Source of the DNA: Ditylenchus dipsaci
Taxonomy: Eukaryota; Nematoda; Chromadorea; Rhabditida; Anguinidae
Assembly (NCBI GenBank): GCA_004194705.1
Contig: SADC01000886.1
Span: forward strand, 496,001 to 560,000
Length of the DNA stretch: 64,000 nucleotides
Direction of reading: 5' to 3'
Part shown: one piece after another, positions 47,464-59,100 of the stretch
Position numbering within the stretch: the stretch's first letter is position 1
Layout: every line of letters begins with the position of its first letter
Made by a program: the position numbers and the translations under genes
Notes under the pieces: generated by a model
Seen by the model: the letters and a program-made list of their open reading frames with translations, nothing else
The model's database searches: none
What the model was told of the DNA's origin: nothing

Positions 47464-49690
47464 GCTTGGCGTTAAGCGAATTGATCCACACCGAATTAGT
47501 CCAGAAAACAAGCTTTGGAACATGAAAAACGAAAAAAAATTTTTGATCCACGTGGACGACTACTTGGTTTAGTTGGTGCATGGGAGATCCGGCGTTTCAC
47601 TGAAGAATGTTTGAATTAACGAGTAAACTTTTCAAGACAAAAATTTACAAGCATTTCGTGTCGGGACAAATTTTTGTGGATCAATTCGGTGTGGATCAAT
47701 TCGTGTGTGGATCAATTCGTGTGTGGATCAATTCGATGTGGATCAATTCGATGTGGATCAATTCGGTGTGGATCAATTCGGTGCCTCCCGTTAAGCTTTA
47801 TTTCAGCAAACAATATTTTCCGCGAGCGGAACCATACGCTTATATAGTGTAGAGATTAGGTAATTTTAGGGCACACCCACAACTGAGCACAATTTATCTT
47901 AGAAAAAATTCAACTGAGCAAAAAGTCATCTAACAATAAATTCAAATGAGAAACAATTGGTCTCGGCAAGATTCGTTTCCAAAATAATTTTTAGTATTAA
48001 ATTGTTTCTAGATACAATACTTTCCGCACTGAACAAAGTGATCAATAAAATATCTAATACAGTTGACCCTCGATATAATATACCACCGACACAGGCCATC
48101 TCTAACTGGCTGTACAACACTATATAAACTGAGAATTTTAGGTAGGACTAAGAAATTTTTATTCAGATAGTCGAAGTTTCGCGGTTTTCGAATCCAATTA
48201 CCTAAAACTCTATTTGTGAGTTTTGTTACTGCCGAAATAAGTCGTTTGGTCACCTGGATCCCCGGTCTAGGTGGATATCTATCTGAAGGGCCGGAAAAAG
48301 TTAATCAAAATAAAAAGAATGGTTGATATCCAGGTAACTCCAGAGTAGGGGTATATTCACCCAAATGACCTGAAAAGTCGAAATTAATGTAAAAAAGGTT
48401 CGCTCCCAGGTGGATTCAAACAAGCAACCTCGGCGGTAGATATCCAAGTGGTCGCCCACTTGGATCAAAAATTCTTTTTTCATGTTTTCAGGTTACAAAA
48501 CAACTTTTCTGCACTAATTCGAGCATGCTGAAGATGGTTTGACTATGGTAAAATCACGTTTTATCAAGAAATTTTTGAGCTATCGTAGATTCTTGATTTT
48601 GATAAATCAAGAGTTTGCAATAGTTCTAAAATTTCTCGATTAAACGTGATTTCATCACTGTCAAACCATCTTCAGCATGCTCGAATTAATGCCGAAAAAT
48701 TGTTTTGGAACCCGAAAAAGTGAAAAAAATTTGATCCAAGTGGACGACAACTTGGTTTGGTTCGGTCACTCTGGATGAAATTCTGACCGATTATAAGGGG
48801 TGATGTAGAGGCTGCTCGTTTGAATCTCCGGGGTTCGGGAGCATATGGTGTTTTTAGATGGTTTGGGTAGATTTAGGGTGGAGAAGACACAAATATACAA
48901 TCAATTATTTACAACAAAGTTTTTTGTGAAATAGTTTTGTCAAAGAACAATTATTTTGGAAACAAATCTTGCAAGACGAATTGTTTCTCATTTGAATTTA
49001 TTGTTAGATGACTTTTTGCTCAGTTGAATTTTTTCTAAGATACTTCGTGCTCAGTTGTGGGTGTGCCAATTTTAGTTGCTTATTTAGTTTCTCTCCGAGG
49101 AGAGCCGATCGGGTCGAAGGGCATTGCCCCACCAAACCACATTCCAGACTCTCTCTCAGCGGCCAGCTTATTCCCTCTATTTGTGTATATTTGCCCTATG
49201 ACATCTACTACATAAGGGTTGGAACCACCCCCTCTGAGGAGATCCCTAAGAAGTATTTTTGGTGTCTGCAGCACCGGATTTACTATTAGAGGACGTATAT
49301 TTTACTATAGATGCGAGCCAAATGGCTCGCGAGCTAAGAAACTCTTGTCACTTTATTCTTTAACTTGGCGAGCCATATGGCTCGCGGACATAGCTATTTG
49401 TCGAGCGAGCAGCTCGCGTCTTCTCAAAGGGACGCGAGCGACTCGCTCGCAAACGAGCCAAACGCACAACACTGCCTATAGACGAAAAATAATCAAACAC
49501 AACATAAAACAGCTCGTAAATTATATATAAACAACTTTCCTCTCGAGACAAAAAATAAAAAACATTTGATTTTAAAATAAGGCCTCAATTCAAATTCTCT
49601 CTAAATGACCACCTCCCTAACACTACGTGTCCAATGACGCAGCGAAAGTCGCAGTCACAGTCACAGTGTGTGCCCAATTACGCGGAAAGG
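47464..49690. repeat. Repeat field: GTGGATCAATTCG array and AAGTGGTCG foldback
   Basis: 47685-47790 is an array of GTGGATCAATTCGGT units. 48061-48110 begins a Tigger-like end (CAGTTGACCCTCGATATAAT). 48436-48770 is a full AAGTGGTCG foldback. 48000-48160 and 48900-49060 share inverse words (AACAATTGGTCTCG, GATGACTTTTTGCTCAGTTG). 49310-49465 carries the GCGAGCC words. No gene. Confidence 0.55.
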
Positions 49691-49692
49691 TG

Positions 49693-50330
49693 TTTTTGTC
49701 ACACATTCACTTTTTTGTCACAGATTCAGTTTTTTGTCACAGATTCAGTTTTTTGTCACAGATTCAGTTTTTTGTCACAGATTCAGTTTTTTTGTCACAG
49801 ATTTCCTCATTTCTGTCACAGATTTGATTCTCGACACGGAATCCACAATTTTTAATTTTTTGTGTGAAATTCAGGGGTGGGCAAAGACCAGATGGCTCAG
49901 GACCCACTCCGGAATGGCCAAAGGCCAAAATTATTGGTTTTTCGGGGGTTTGCTAAAGGGGGAGTAAACTTTTTGAGAAAAACCGATTGAGCGGATCAGA
50001 TTTCGGGTCCGATCGGCTAAATCACTCACAAATCCAACCTAAACCGCTCAAAACCACCATGAACCTGGAATTCTGAGCGATTAAGCCCATCGGACCCGAA
50101 ATCTGATCCGCTCAATCGGTTTTTCTCAAAAAATCCCCCCCCCTTTAGTATACCCCCACGAAAAACCAATTATTTTGGCTTTTTGGCCATTGCGGAGTGG
50201 GTCCTGAGCCATCTGGTCTTTTCCTCCCTTAATTTCACACAAAAAAATTAAAAATTGTGGATTCCGTGTCGAGAATAAAATCTGTGACAGAAATGAGGAA
50301 ATCTGTGACAAAAAAAATTCTACCTGAGTA
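49693..50330. repeat. GTCACAGATTCAG foldback
   Basis: Left arm of TTTTTTGTCACAGATTCAG units, right arm inverse (50280-50330); outer ends GGTGTTTTTGTCACA and, reversed, GGTAGAATTTTTTTTGTCAC. The centre contains the TTTCGGGTCCGATCGG inverted repeat also found in 24855-25568. No TSD seen; the right side is disturbed by a CAGTCGAACTCCGATATAAG element. Confidence 0.65.
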
Positions 50331-50332
50331 CA

Positions 50333-50651
50333 GTCGAACTCCGATATAAGGCCACCCCGATATAAGGCCACCCCGCTATAAGGCCACCTCGAGACCAATT
50401 TTTGGCCAGCAAAGAAAAAATTAGTCAAAGTTCACCCCGATATAAAGCCACCCGATATAAGTCACCTTCGGCCGGTCCCCAGGGGTGGCCTTATATCGGA
50501 GTTCGACTGTATCATCTCATTCTGGGCAGGCCCTTCCTGGGTACCCCTGACCTGAGTACCACCACTTGAGCACCACCACCTCGGTATCACCAGCTAGGTA
50601 CTCCCACCTATCACCACCTAAGTACCCTACGTAGGTACCGACACCTGAGCA
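50333..50651. repeat. TATAAGGCCACC Tigger-like word cluster
   Basis: CAGTCGAACTCCGATATAAG followed by three TATAAGGCCACC words, then an inverse end GGAGTTCGACTGTA at about 50498-50511. Beyond it, 50520-50650 is a loose run of GAGTACCACCACCT words. Confidence 0.6.
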
Positions 50652-50811
50652 CCTACCCTCGAGCGCAAGGGCTAGGCCTAAACTTGTTGTTTCATATGTT
50701 AATTACAGCGATTTTAGGAGGGTCAGGTTTTTTAGGGGGGGGTTTGATATTCGCTACTAGCGCATAAAAAACCTTCTACTACCCAGTCATTCATAGTACA
50801 AAGTAATAATA

Positions 50812-51234
50812 CAGTCGACGGTCCCAATAACATACACTCCAAAAGTTCGTTCCCGCCTAAGGTCCGACACTTTTTTTAGCCCCATTTTTCAAATTTTTCC
50901 ATTTCTGTTTTGACAGTCTGGTCGCAAATATCGCAAGGATTCCGATTTTGCCGGTCATTTTTGCAGAAAACAATGATTTTGACATTTAAAAGCAAAAACT
51001 CCCATTAACATACATCTGTTTTGGATTTCGGTGTATGTTAATGGGAGTTTTTGCTTTTTAAATGTCAAAATCATTGTTTTCTGCAAAAATGATCGCAAAA
51101 TCGGAATCCTTGCGATATTTGCGACCAGACTGTCAAAACAGAAATGGAAAAATTTGAAAAAATGGGGCTAAAAAAGTGTCGGACCTTAGGCGGGAACGAA
51201 CTTTTGGGGCGTATGTTATTGGGAGCGTCGACTG
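50812..51234. mobile_element. Second AACATACA Tigger-like MITE, loop inverted
   Basis: Same element as 41205-41632 with the same left flank (50652-50811 against 40786-41204) but with the central loop reversed: CACCGAAATCC...AGATG there, CATCT...GGATTTCGGTG here. Right flanks differ; the right TA has become TG. Confidence 0.85.
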
Positions 51235-51239
51235 TGTTC

Positions 51240-52110
51240 CCGGTTTAAGGTCGTCATTTTTGGCCGATTTTTTAAACGAAAGCTGAGATCCAGCGCTACA
51301 ATTTAAATCAAGCGACATTTTGCTTTAACACACTTAGCTCCGAGATTTTGACTCTCAAACAAAAAACGACAATGTGCTCACTGAAACCCGAAAATCAAAA
51401 CGAAAAAATCTCAAAACCAAAATCTAAAACAAGCATTCTACTCCTGAGATTCCAAGCTTCAATTTAGACAAAAAATGAGCAAAAAGAAAACAAAAACATA
51501 TTAAACCAACTCAAAATATCAAAAGTGACAGACAGACAGACAAAACTCTCTGAACTATATAGGAGATAAAACCGTTTTTTCGCCATTGACGACGACAACT
51601 ACAACGACGACCTATTTATAAAAAATCCAACGACAACGAAAATTTTTCATGAAAATTAGACAAATTTCGCATTTTCAGTCGAAATTTCGAGGGAAAATGT
51701 GTAGAGGATATAGTTAATCCTCAAAATTCTGACTCAAAATGCAAAATTTGTCTGTTTTGGAAGAAAAATTTTTGTTGGCGTTGGTTTTTTATACATACCG
51801 TATTTCTCTAATAGCTCCACATGTGGAGTTATTTTTTGGATGCCTTCCAGGGTGTGGAGCTATCGTCGTTGGCGTTGTCGTTGTTGTTTGCGTGAATCGC
51901 CAAGTTGGGTGTCGTTCAAGACGACACCAAGGATAATGCAATTTTTCATTCCAAATTGGACAAATTTCGCGTTTTCAGTCGAGATTTCGAGGGAAAACGT
52001 GTGGAGAATATAGTTGATCCTCAAAATTCTGACTTAAAATGCAAAATTTGTCTAATTTGGAAGAAAAATTTTGTCGTTGGATTTTTTATAAATAAGTCGT
52101 TGTTGTCGGC
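51240..52110. repeat. AT-rich stretch with ACGACAACGACG inverse words
   Basis: 51590-51640 (GACGACAACTACAACGACGAC) is inverted at 51860-51890 and 52065-52100. A single CCGTATT end is at 51799 (word GCTCCACATGTGGAG) without a visible partner. No gene. Confidence 0.5.
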
Positions 52111-52113
52111 GTA

Positions 52114-52266
52114 CCGTATATTCTCTAATAATCCCCACTCTCTAATAATCCCCACCTCCATTTTTTTACTAGGATTTCAGAGTTAAGGCCATTTTTGATT
52201 GACAATTTCCGGATTTTTCAAGGGTTGAAAAATAATCCCCATGGGGGATTAATAGAGAATATACGG
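52114..52266. mobile_element. CCGTATT MITE, word ATCCCCA
   Basis: Ends CCGTATATTCTCTAATAAT and inverse, TA flanks. A shorter member (153 bp); left words AATCCCCACTCTCTAAT, right word TGGGGGATTAAT. Confidence 0.82.
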
Positions 52267-52479
52267 TAAATCGCCTTTACAAAACACTTTTTCCGACGAC
52301 AACGTTTATAAATGAGCCATAAAGAATTTTGAAGAGTTATCAAATGGCATATAATGTCTTTCAATAGCTCACCAACACTATGTGAGGTTCCTTGTTAGGA
52401 TGGCGGATAGTCGAGGTTTGACTGTATGATCAATCCAAATTTTCAATAGCCAAAATGGTGTATTCAAGATAGCTGATTA

Positions 52480-52740
52480 CAGTCGAAACTCGATATAGTT
52501 TACACCTGAAGCCGGTCCCCAGGGGCCTATCCACTAATTGAAGTTTGGAAAATTTTCCATGGACAATTGGAAAGTGGAAAATGGAAAGTTTGTGTCTCAC
52601 CAAACGAAAAATGGAAAGTGGAAAATTTCCAATTTTTTGTCTCACTAAAAAAGATTTTCCAGTTTCCATTATTTACTTGAAATCTCCCGATTTTCCATGG
52701 AAAATGGAAATTTTCCATAAAAAAATTTTTACATGAAATG
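52480..52740. repeat. GGAAAGTGGAAAATGG foldback, copy 1
   Basis: Begins after CAGTCGAAACTCGATATAGT (a Tigger-like end) with GGGGCCTATCCACTAATTGA; the interior is GGAAAGTGGAAAATGG words read in both directions. The same family occurs at 58930-59098, 59101-59355 and 61785-61998, each ending in CACTAATTGAAG or its inverse. Confidence 0.6.
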
Positions 52741-53394
52741 TCGAATTAAGTAATTTTCTCTGTACCACGATCCCAGTAATCAGGGTACAAATACATAATT
52801 GACCAAAACTAGTTTTAATAATAAATTGTTGACACGTCTAATAGACACCTGAATTTCGAGTGGTCCACTTGGATAACCATGTAAATCGCCACTCCAAATT
52901 TTTGAGGTTGCAGGCTCAAATCCTGGTGGTAATAGACATTATTGTTTCTTGAATAACAATTATAAACTGTTCTGTAAAATACCAGTAAGACTCAGGGTGG
53001 GTAGGGTAACCACCTGGCACCTTTTCTAGAGTCTGGACCATTAAAACCAAGTGGTCGACCACTTGGATCAATTTACGTTTTTGGATTCCAAAACCTGTTT
53101 TTTGGACTGATTCGGGCATGCTAAAGATGGTTTGATAGTGGTCAAATGCCGTCAAATGTGACTACAAATTTGAATTTAAAAATGTCCGTGTTTTTTTGAC
53201 TAGCCCTGTACGAGTTTCGACTGTAATCAACTAGCGATATTATCCAAATATCAATTTAAAATAGCTTTGGAGATGAATTTTTGGCATTTCGGTTATGAAA
53301 CTTACAAAAAGTATTTTTTCAGTCATATTTATCAGAATTTTTAGTCAAACCTTGATTCATCATTTCCTGGCCGATATTTTTATGGTTAATAATT

Positions 53395-54319
53395 TTTTCT
53401 GTGGCAAATTTACTTTTTTGTAGCAAAAATGTTTTTTTTGTGGCAAATTTTTTCTGTGGCTAATTCACTTTTTTTTGTGGCAAATTTACTTTTTTTGTGG
53501 CAAATTTACTTTTTTTTTGTAGCAAATTTATTTTTTTCTGTAGCAAATTTACTCTTTCTTGTAGCAAATCCGATTTTCGTCTGTAGCACATATACTTGAG
53601 TTACTGTGCTTATTTATTTCTAAAAATTTCAGAAACATATATATATCCGTTGATACGCTTGATCCGCATACCGTTTTCAGTCTTTTTAGACTGAAAACCG
53701 ATTTTCGAGAAAAGTGAACTGGGAATTTCGGTTTGGTCCAGCATCCGAAAATTGCAAATTCCTGAAACATCATAGGAAGTTGGCAGAAGATACCACTTGT
53801 ACCCGGCTATTTCTGCCAACACTCTTTTCTTTACAAGACGCAGCCCGTTAAGATCCAAAGCGTACGGACTGAAGTGTTGCTCTTCTCAAAATGGTGGAGC
53901 GAAATGGGGCTAAGGTTGAAAGAATATCATCATGCATTGTATTGATGGTAAATCCGGAAAGCTTGAATTTAAGAATTTCATAACTGATCCATCAGAGGAT
54001 GTTGAGTAATGAAGCAGCCGAGAGTGTGCCAGGTATGTGTGTGTTAGATTAGACCTAGAGCCCAGCAGCTTTACCAGCAATTAATCCACCTGTCTTTCAT
54101 GAAGTCCAATTTTTTCATAGACTCAGAATACAAGTTTTGAGAATTTAGGATGAATAAATAAGCACACTAACTCAAATATATGCGCTACAGACGAAAATCG
54201 GATTTGCTACAAAAAAGAGTGAATTTGCTACAGAAAAAGTAAATTAGCTACACAAAAATTTGCCACAAAAAAAACATTTTTGCTACAAAAAAAGTAAATT
54301 TGCCACAGAAAAATGAATA
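53395..54319. repeat. GTGGCAAATTTAC foldback with an internal ORF
   Basis: Left arm of TTTTTTGTGGCAAATTTAC units (53395-53590), right arm inverse (54185-54318). The inner arm edges also match (GATTTTCGTCTGTAGCAC and inverse). The interior encodes on the minus strand, 53880-53610, HFSPYALDLNGLRLVKKRVL and following residues, an unrecognised but protein-like segment. Flanking octamers (TTAATAAT, TGAATAAC after removing a MITE) are only a weak TSD match. Confidence 0.6.
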
Positions 54320-54560
54320 CCGTATTTTCTCTATTATTAAGTGCCCCCTCTAATAACTCCCCCGTATTTCGACCCATATCTCAGTCTAAGGAAAAATAAT
54401 GTAAATCTGTTTTTTGCGTTTTCTTAATCACCACGATCTTAGTTGATTCCACTTTTTAGATTTCGGTCGGGCATCCGAAAATCTCAAAATCGAAATATTT
54501 TTTCCGATTTTTCAAGGGTTGAAAAATAACTCCCCGGGGGACTTACTACAGAAAATACGG
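54320..54560. mobile_element. CCGTATT MITE, word TGCCCCC, upstream of SPT4
   Basis: Ends CCGTATTTTCTCTATTAT and near-inverse, TA on both sides (54318-54319, 54561-54562). The element ends about 60 bases before the SPT4 start codon, so it forms part of the promoter or 5' leader region. Confidence 0.85.
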
Positions 54561-54621
54561 TAACCTATTTTTATTCAATATTCTGTTGTATTCAGTTATC
54601 AATCGCAAAGAGTTTTCTGAA

Positions 54622-55613
54622 ATGTCTGTTGAGTCGCTTCCAAGGTCAGTATTTTTAAAATAATTTGTTGGGTTTGGTCTAAATTTGTTTCTAATTAGGG
54701 ATCTGCGAGGACTGAGAGCTTGCCTGGTATGCAGTCTGATAAAATCGGCTGGTCAGTTCGAAGATGACGGCTGTGACAACTGCGAGGGATTTCTGATGAT
54801 GAAAAACGATGTTGAGGTACAGTCAAACCACGATTTAGTGGCACCCCCAAAAGTTCGTTCCCGCCTATGGTCCGACACTTTTTTTAACCCAATTTTCAAA
54901 ATATTTTATCGATTCTGTTATGAAAGTCTGGTCGCAAATATCGTGAGGATTCCGATTTTGCCGATCGTTTTTCGAAAAGTAAACGAATTTTGGGTTAAAA
55001 AAGTGAAACCTCGATATAGTGGCACCTGTTTTCAAAAAAGGGTGCCACTATATCGAGGTTTCACTTTTTTAACCCAAAATTCGTTTACTTTTCAAAAAAC
55101 GATCGGCAAAATCGGAATCCTCACGATATTTGCCACCAGACTTTCATAACAGAATCGATAAAATATTTTGAAAATTGGGTTAAAAAAAGTGTCGGACCCT
55201 AGGCGGGAACGAACTTTTGGGGTGCCACTAAATCGTGGTTTGACTGTATAAGTCTTTTCATTTATCAATAAATCCTTTAACAAAGTAAACATTTAATTTT
55301 TAGAAGGTTCACGAGTGTACGAGGTATGCTTTTTGAAATAATCCTGGATTCTCAATTTTATCCTACTTCAGCGCAAATTTTGATGGTATGATTGCAGTCT
55401 GTGACCAAATCGATTCTTGGATTTGCAAGTGGCAGGTACTCCGAAATAAATTTGACTCCATTACATATCTACCTCTTTAGAAAATCAGCGCTAACAAGTG
55501 CAAGGGGATCTATGCCATCTCAGTCTCCGGCTCACTTCCAAAGAGTCTGATAGGTGAGTTGAAAACATCGGGTATCAAATATCGACCTAATCAGAGGGAC
55601 AAAGTGCTTCAAA
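54622..55613 (+). CDS. SPT4: Transcription elongation factor SPT4
   Basis: Small zinc-finger partner of SPT5 in the DSIF complex, which binds RNA polymerase II in the nucleus. Exons: 54622-54644 (MSVESLP), 54699-54816 ([20 protein letters not shown] and CDNCEGF), 55304-55323 (KVHECT), 55372-55435 ([20 protein letters not shown]), 55481 to about 55613 ([13 protein letters not shown], then [11 protein letters not shown]). Both zinc pairs, CLVC and CDNC, are present, as is the DGMIA region. The product is about 119 residues at the RDKVLQ end, the usual length; the frame however stays open to a TGA at 55834, so either a further short intron (GTAAAT at 55614) or a C-terminal extension exists. Intron 2 is 487 bases, 427 of them a palindromic MITE inserted at the splice donor. 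No frame breaks. Confidence 0.92.
54820..55246. mobile_element. Palindromic Tigger-like MITE in the SPT4 donor site, word TAGTGGCACC
   Basis: Ends CAGTCAAACCACGATTTAGT and inverse; TA at 54818-54819 and 55247-55248. The TA is that of the GTA donor, so the element begins at intron position 4. The core matches the elements at 41205 and 50812, but the words ATTTAGTGGCACC and ATATAGTGGCACC replace their AACATACA words. Confidence 0.92.
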
Positions 55614-55834
55614 GTAAATCTACCCTCAAAATCTCAAGTTATGTTATTATACAAATTGTTTGTACGCTGGATTTTTTGGTCAATAAAGATGTGTTTGGAG
55701 ACCTTGCGGCCAACTTCAATATTAGTGAACTTTATTTATTCGCCCTAAATATGGTTTTAGATATTCCTTTACAAATGGTTTTTGCAATTAAAGGACCCTG
55801 TCTCTTCCGTATCATGGCAATTTCAAAGGTTTGA

Positions 55835-57600
55835 ACGCGCGCGGGACCACATAGATTTTGTCAATAATGTTTTGGAATTATTTTTTAATTGCATTTTAAA
55901 TTTAAAAGATTATATTCTATTCGATATAATGTCACATCACCACAGTGACAGTTGTGGAGCAATACAAGTCGGATAAGTTGTCCGATCTGGCATTGTCAAG
56001 CGACGTTGGGCTCGACTAGTGAACGGTTCTAAGTTTTGAACAAACTTTCAAATTCATTTTCTAAACAATCAGCAGACAGACCCCCGAGTGGACCTTCCAC
56101 CCCCCCCCTCCAACTAAGTGCACTCCCCCTAAGTGCTCACCCCTCAGGCAAAGATGGTCTTATTAAGGTATTTTTCAACAATTTTCGGCCTTTTAAGTCA
56201 AATGAAGGTAAAAATGATAGATTTTAAACAGACTTTTACTTTCTGGGGCTACCGTATTAATAAACTCTGGTATGCATGCTTTTCATGCATCCAGTGTCAC
56301 TTTCGAGTGATTTGTGTCTCAGGTATGTGTGTGTGCGCATCTCAACCACAAGCAACCAAGCCCCTGCGCCCCGAAAGGGGCGCAGTGGGCTTGGTTGGTT
56401 AGAGATGCCCGCACAGACTTACCTCAGACATAATTCCGAGTAAGACTCTTGATCAAAAATGCATTTAGAGAGTCTTTTTGCCCAGCTCCAGCAAGGAAAA
56501 TGTGATATATCACCCGAAAATGACCCTTAAATACCCTAAAAAGACATTTGACTTAAAAAGGCCGAAAAGACCATAATTGCCTGAGGGGTAGGAGGCAATT
56601 TTTTTGACAAACTTTCAATTTTTTGGCGCTAGTAGCTAGTAGCGAATACCGGGTATGTGGTTGTGCGCATTTCAAGTACAAGGCCCAAGCCGGCTTGAGA
56701 GTTAGAGATGCGCGCACTCACTTACCTTAGACATAATTCCGACAAAGATTCTTGATCAAAATGCATATACAGACACTTTATGCCAAGTTCTAGTGAGAAA
56801 AACGAACGAGGGTCAACTGCCAACGATTCCAACTGCCAACGCCCAACTGCCGACGATCCAACTGCCGACGATCCCTACTGCCGACGAATTATCAAATTTT
56901 GATCAAAATTGAACTTTTAATTGAGTTTTGGGCGTCGAGAAATTTTGACTTTTGTCTGTTTTACCATGTTTTTCAACATGGGACGTGGCAAAAATAGGAG
57001 ACAGGTCAGTTCGCCCCGGTCAGTTCGCCCCGTTTATCAAAACAGACAGTTCGCCCCGGTCAGTTCGCCCCGTTGTTCAAAACGGTCAGTTCGCCCCGGG
57101 CAGTTCGCCCCGTTTTTTTCAAACCAATATAGTAACCTTTTTTCATGAAAATACCTTTGTTAGTCTCAATACTCCATAAACCAACAAGCCAAGTGGCAAA
57201 CTATTATTTGTGGTTTTCCAGTAACCCTTGTGCAAACCTTGTTTTAGAATTTTCAACATGGTTTGACGGTAGTAAATGTTATCTTGTAAGGTATTTTTTG
57301 AGTTTAAATCCACTAATAATACTCCCTCCTGACCATAGGTAATTACTATGTTTTCTCAATATAAAGGCCCTCTCTTATAGTTATACGCATAGGGATCTTA
57401 TACCTGAGTTCAGAATCAATTTTTCGCACATCTGTTTTCTGCGTTTACTAATTACCACGAGCTCTCCTTATAAATATTTTTAGATTTTGATAATTGACCC
57501 AAAAAATTTAAAAAACGACCCATTTTTTTTATTTTAAAGGGGCGAAAACCAAAAGAATTACCAGAAATTTTTATCTCCTTTTTTCCACAAACCTGCAAAT
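55835..57600. repeat. Repeat field downstream of SPT4
   Basis: Contains the CTAGTCGAGCCCAACG repeat (55990-56040, inverse orientation), two GCGC-hairpin copies (56252-56470, 56648-56770), words CAACTGCCGACGATCC (56815-56885), a CAGTTCGCCCCG array (57003-57118) and a degenerate CCGTATT-type MITE core (57350-57570). No gene. Confidence 0.55.
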
Positions 57601-57679
57601 AAACCTGTCCTTATTGACTGTCCTTATTGTTTATTGAGAAGGCTGCTATGTAATGACAAGAGAAAAACAAAAGACAAGT

Positions 57680-58871
57680 GTTACAAATTGATTTTGATCT
57701 CTTTGATACCGAACTGAACAACGTCGAAGTGATTTTCTTCGAATCTGATCCATCCGATCCGAGTAGCAGGCGCATCCGTTTCCTGAAAGATAGCAATAAT
57801 ACACTTTATATTGACTTGGGCACCAGTATCCAGAATGAAGTCAACGGCATGTGCATCCACCAGCACGGCAGTAGAAAGCAAAGAATAGCGGAACTGGCCT
57901 GGTTTAGCATCACAGACGGCAGCTAAACGAAATTGATTCGGCGATGCGGTTGGAACTTCTTCTTGGCAGTGCTTGACTTGAAGTTTCGGAAACGATAGCA
58001 CTGGTGTTCCAGATGACCAGGCTTATTGCACTTGGAGCAGCAGTGATTGACGTGCGGGCAATCTTCAGACCAATGCATTTGGTCACAGCGATAGCAGGCA
58101 TCATTTGGCGGAGCACGATTTAAACACGATTTTTTCCAACTGTTCGGCTTCAGCAATAGTCGAGAGATAGCCAGTATCTTCTTGCACAATATCATTGAAC
58201 ATGACAGCAGTACCCAATTCATTAATTCGATGAAGAAGGCGAGTTCGGAGAGCAGAATCTTTTGGAGCTTTCAGACCCAGCAGCAGAAGCAAGCAATTGA
58301 ATTCTTCTTCTTTGAGCTCAGAGAACTTGAAAAAGCGGAGCTGACCTTTCAGGCGATTGACGAAATGGTGGAAGTTCTCTTCATCTTCTTTGACCAGACG
58401 GAGGCACTCGAAGCGATCGACCACCAAAGAGCGGGGATGAGCGAAAAGCTTTGTAAGACCACTAACCGTTTCATCCAGGCTAAATTCAGTCACTTCTTTT
58501 GGCAGACAGCTTTTGCGGTATTCAGCGAAGGCTAATGCGGAGAGCTTTGTCATCAGCAGCTTGACTTTGGCAGAATCCACCATATTCGGAGCAGTGCAAT
58601 CCAGCGAGAACTTGAAGCGGGTCACCCAATTTTCGATCAGAGTCATCGGCAGCGAAAGGTTCCATATCGGGCAGTTAAGGCAGAGAAGAGACAGTAGCAG
58701 GAGCAGGCTGTGCATTGTCACTACCACCAGATTGATTTCTTTAAAAGAGAGCCAACATTTGAGCCATTTGTTCTTGATGAGCTTGATTCTGCGCCACCAA
58801 TTGTTGCTGAGCAGCCCGGTTTGGATCCAACAATTCTTTGAGCAAATTTTGATCCATAGCGACTGCGCCAA
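57680..58871 (-). pseudogene. Ty3-type retrotransposon gag-protease remnant
   Basis: Read on the minus strand: a start near 58856 (MDQNLLKELLDPN), a capsid-like region (58720-58190; WVTRFKFSLDC, KVKLLMTKLSALAF, DRFECLRLVKEDEENF), two zinc knuckles near 58090-58010 (CYRCDQMHWSEDCP; CSKCNKPGHLEHQC) and an aspartic protease start (VDFILDTGAQVN, about 57840). Three frames are needed, so it is decayed. No reverse transcriptase, integrase or LTRs were found, and both sides are bounded by other repeats. Gag wording resembles the Ty3 elements common in invertebrate genomes. Confidence 0.8.
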
Positions 58872-59100
58872 TGTTGTGTTTAAAGGCTAATAGAGAATAG
58901 AGAGCCGAGAGAGCGGAATAAACAAAGTCGATAAAATATTTTAGTGAGACAGAAAATTGGAAAATTTCCACTTTCCATTTTCCACTTTCCATTTCCATTT
59001 TTCGTTTAGTGAGACACAAACTTTCCCTTTTCCACTTTCCATTTTACGTTTTCCAATTTTCCATGGAAAATTTCAAATCTTCAATTAGTGAGATAGGCCC

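Noticed and set aside
49627..49967. Overlapping ORFs rich in FVTDS and CHRFSF
   Set aside because: Translation of GTCACAGATTC repeats.
57003..57118. Regular CAGTTCGCCCCG repeats considered as a CRISPR-like array
   Set aside because: Units are contiguous or separated by short related linkers, not unique spacers, and the DNA is eukaryotic.
58182..58890. Plus-strand ORFs over the gag region
   Set aside because: Antisense shadows of the minus-strand gag, which carries zinc knuckles and a protease DTGA.
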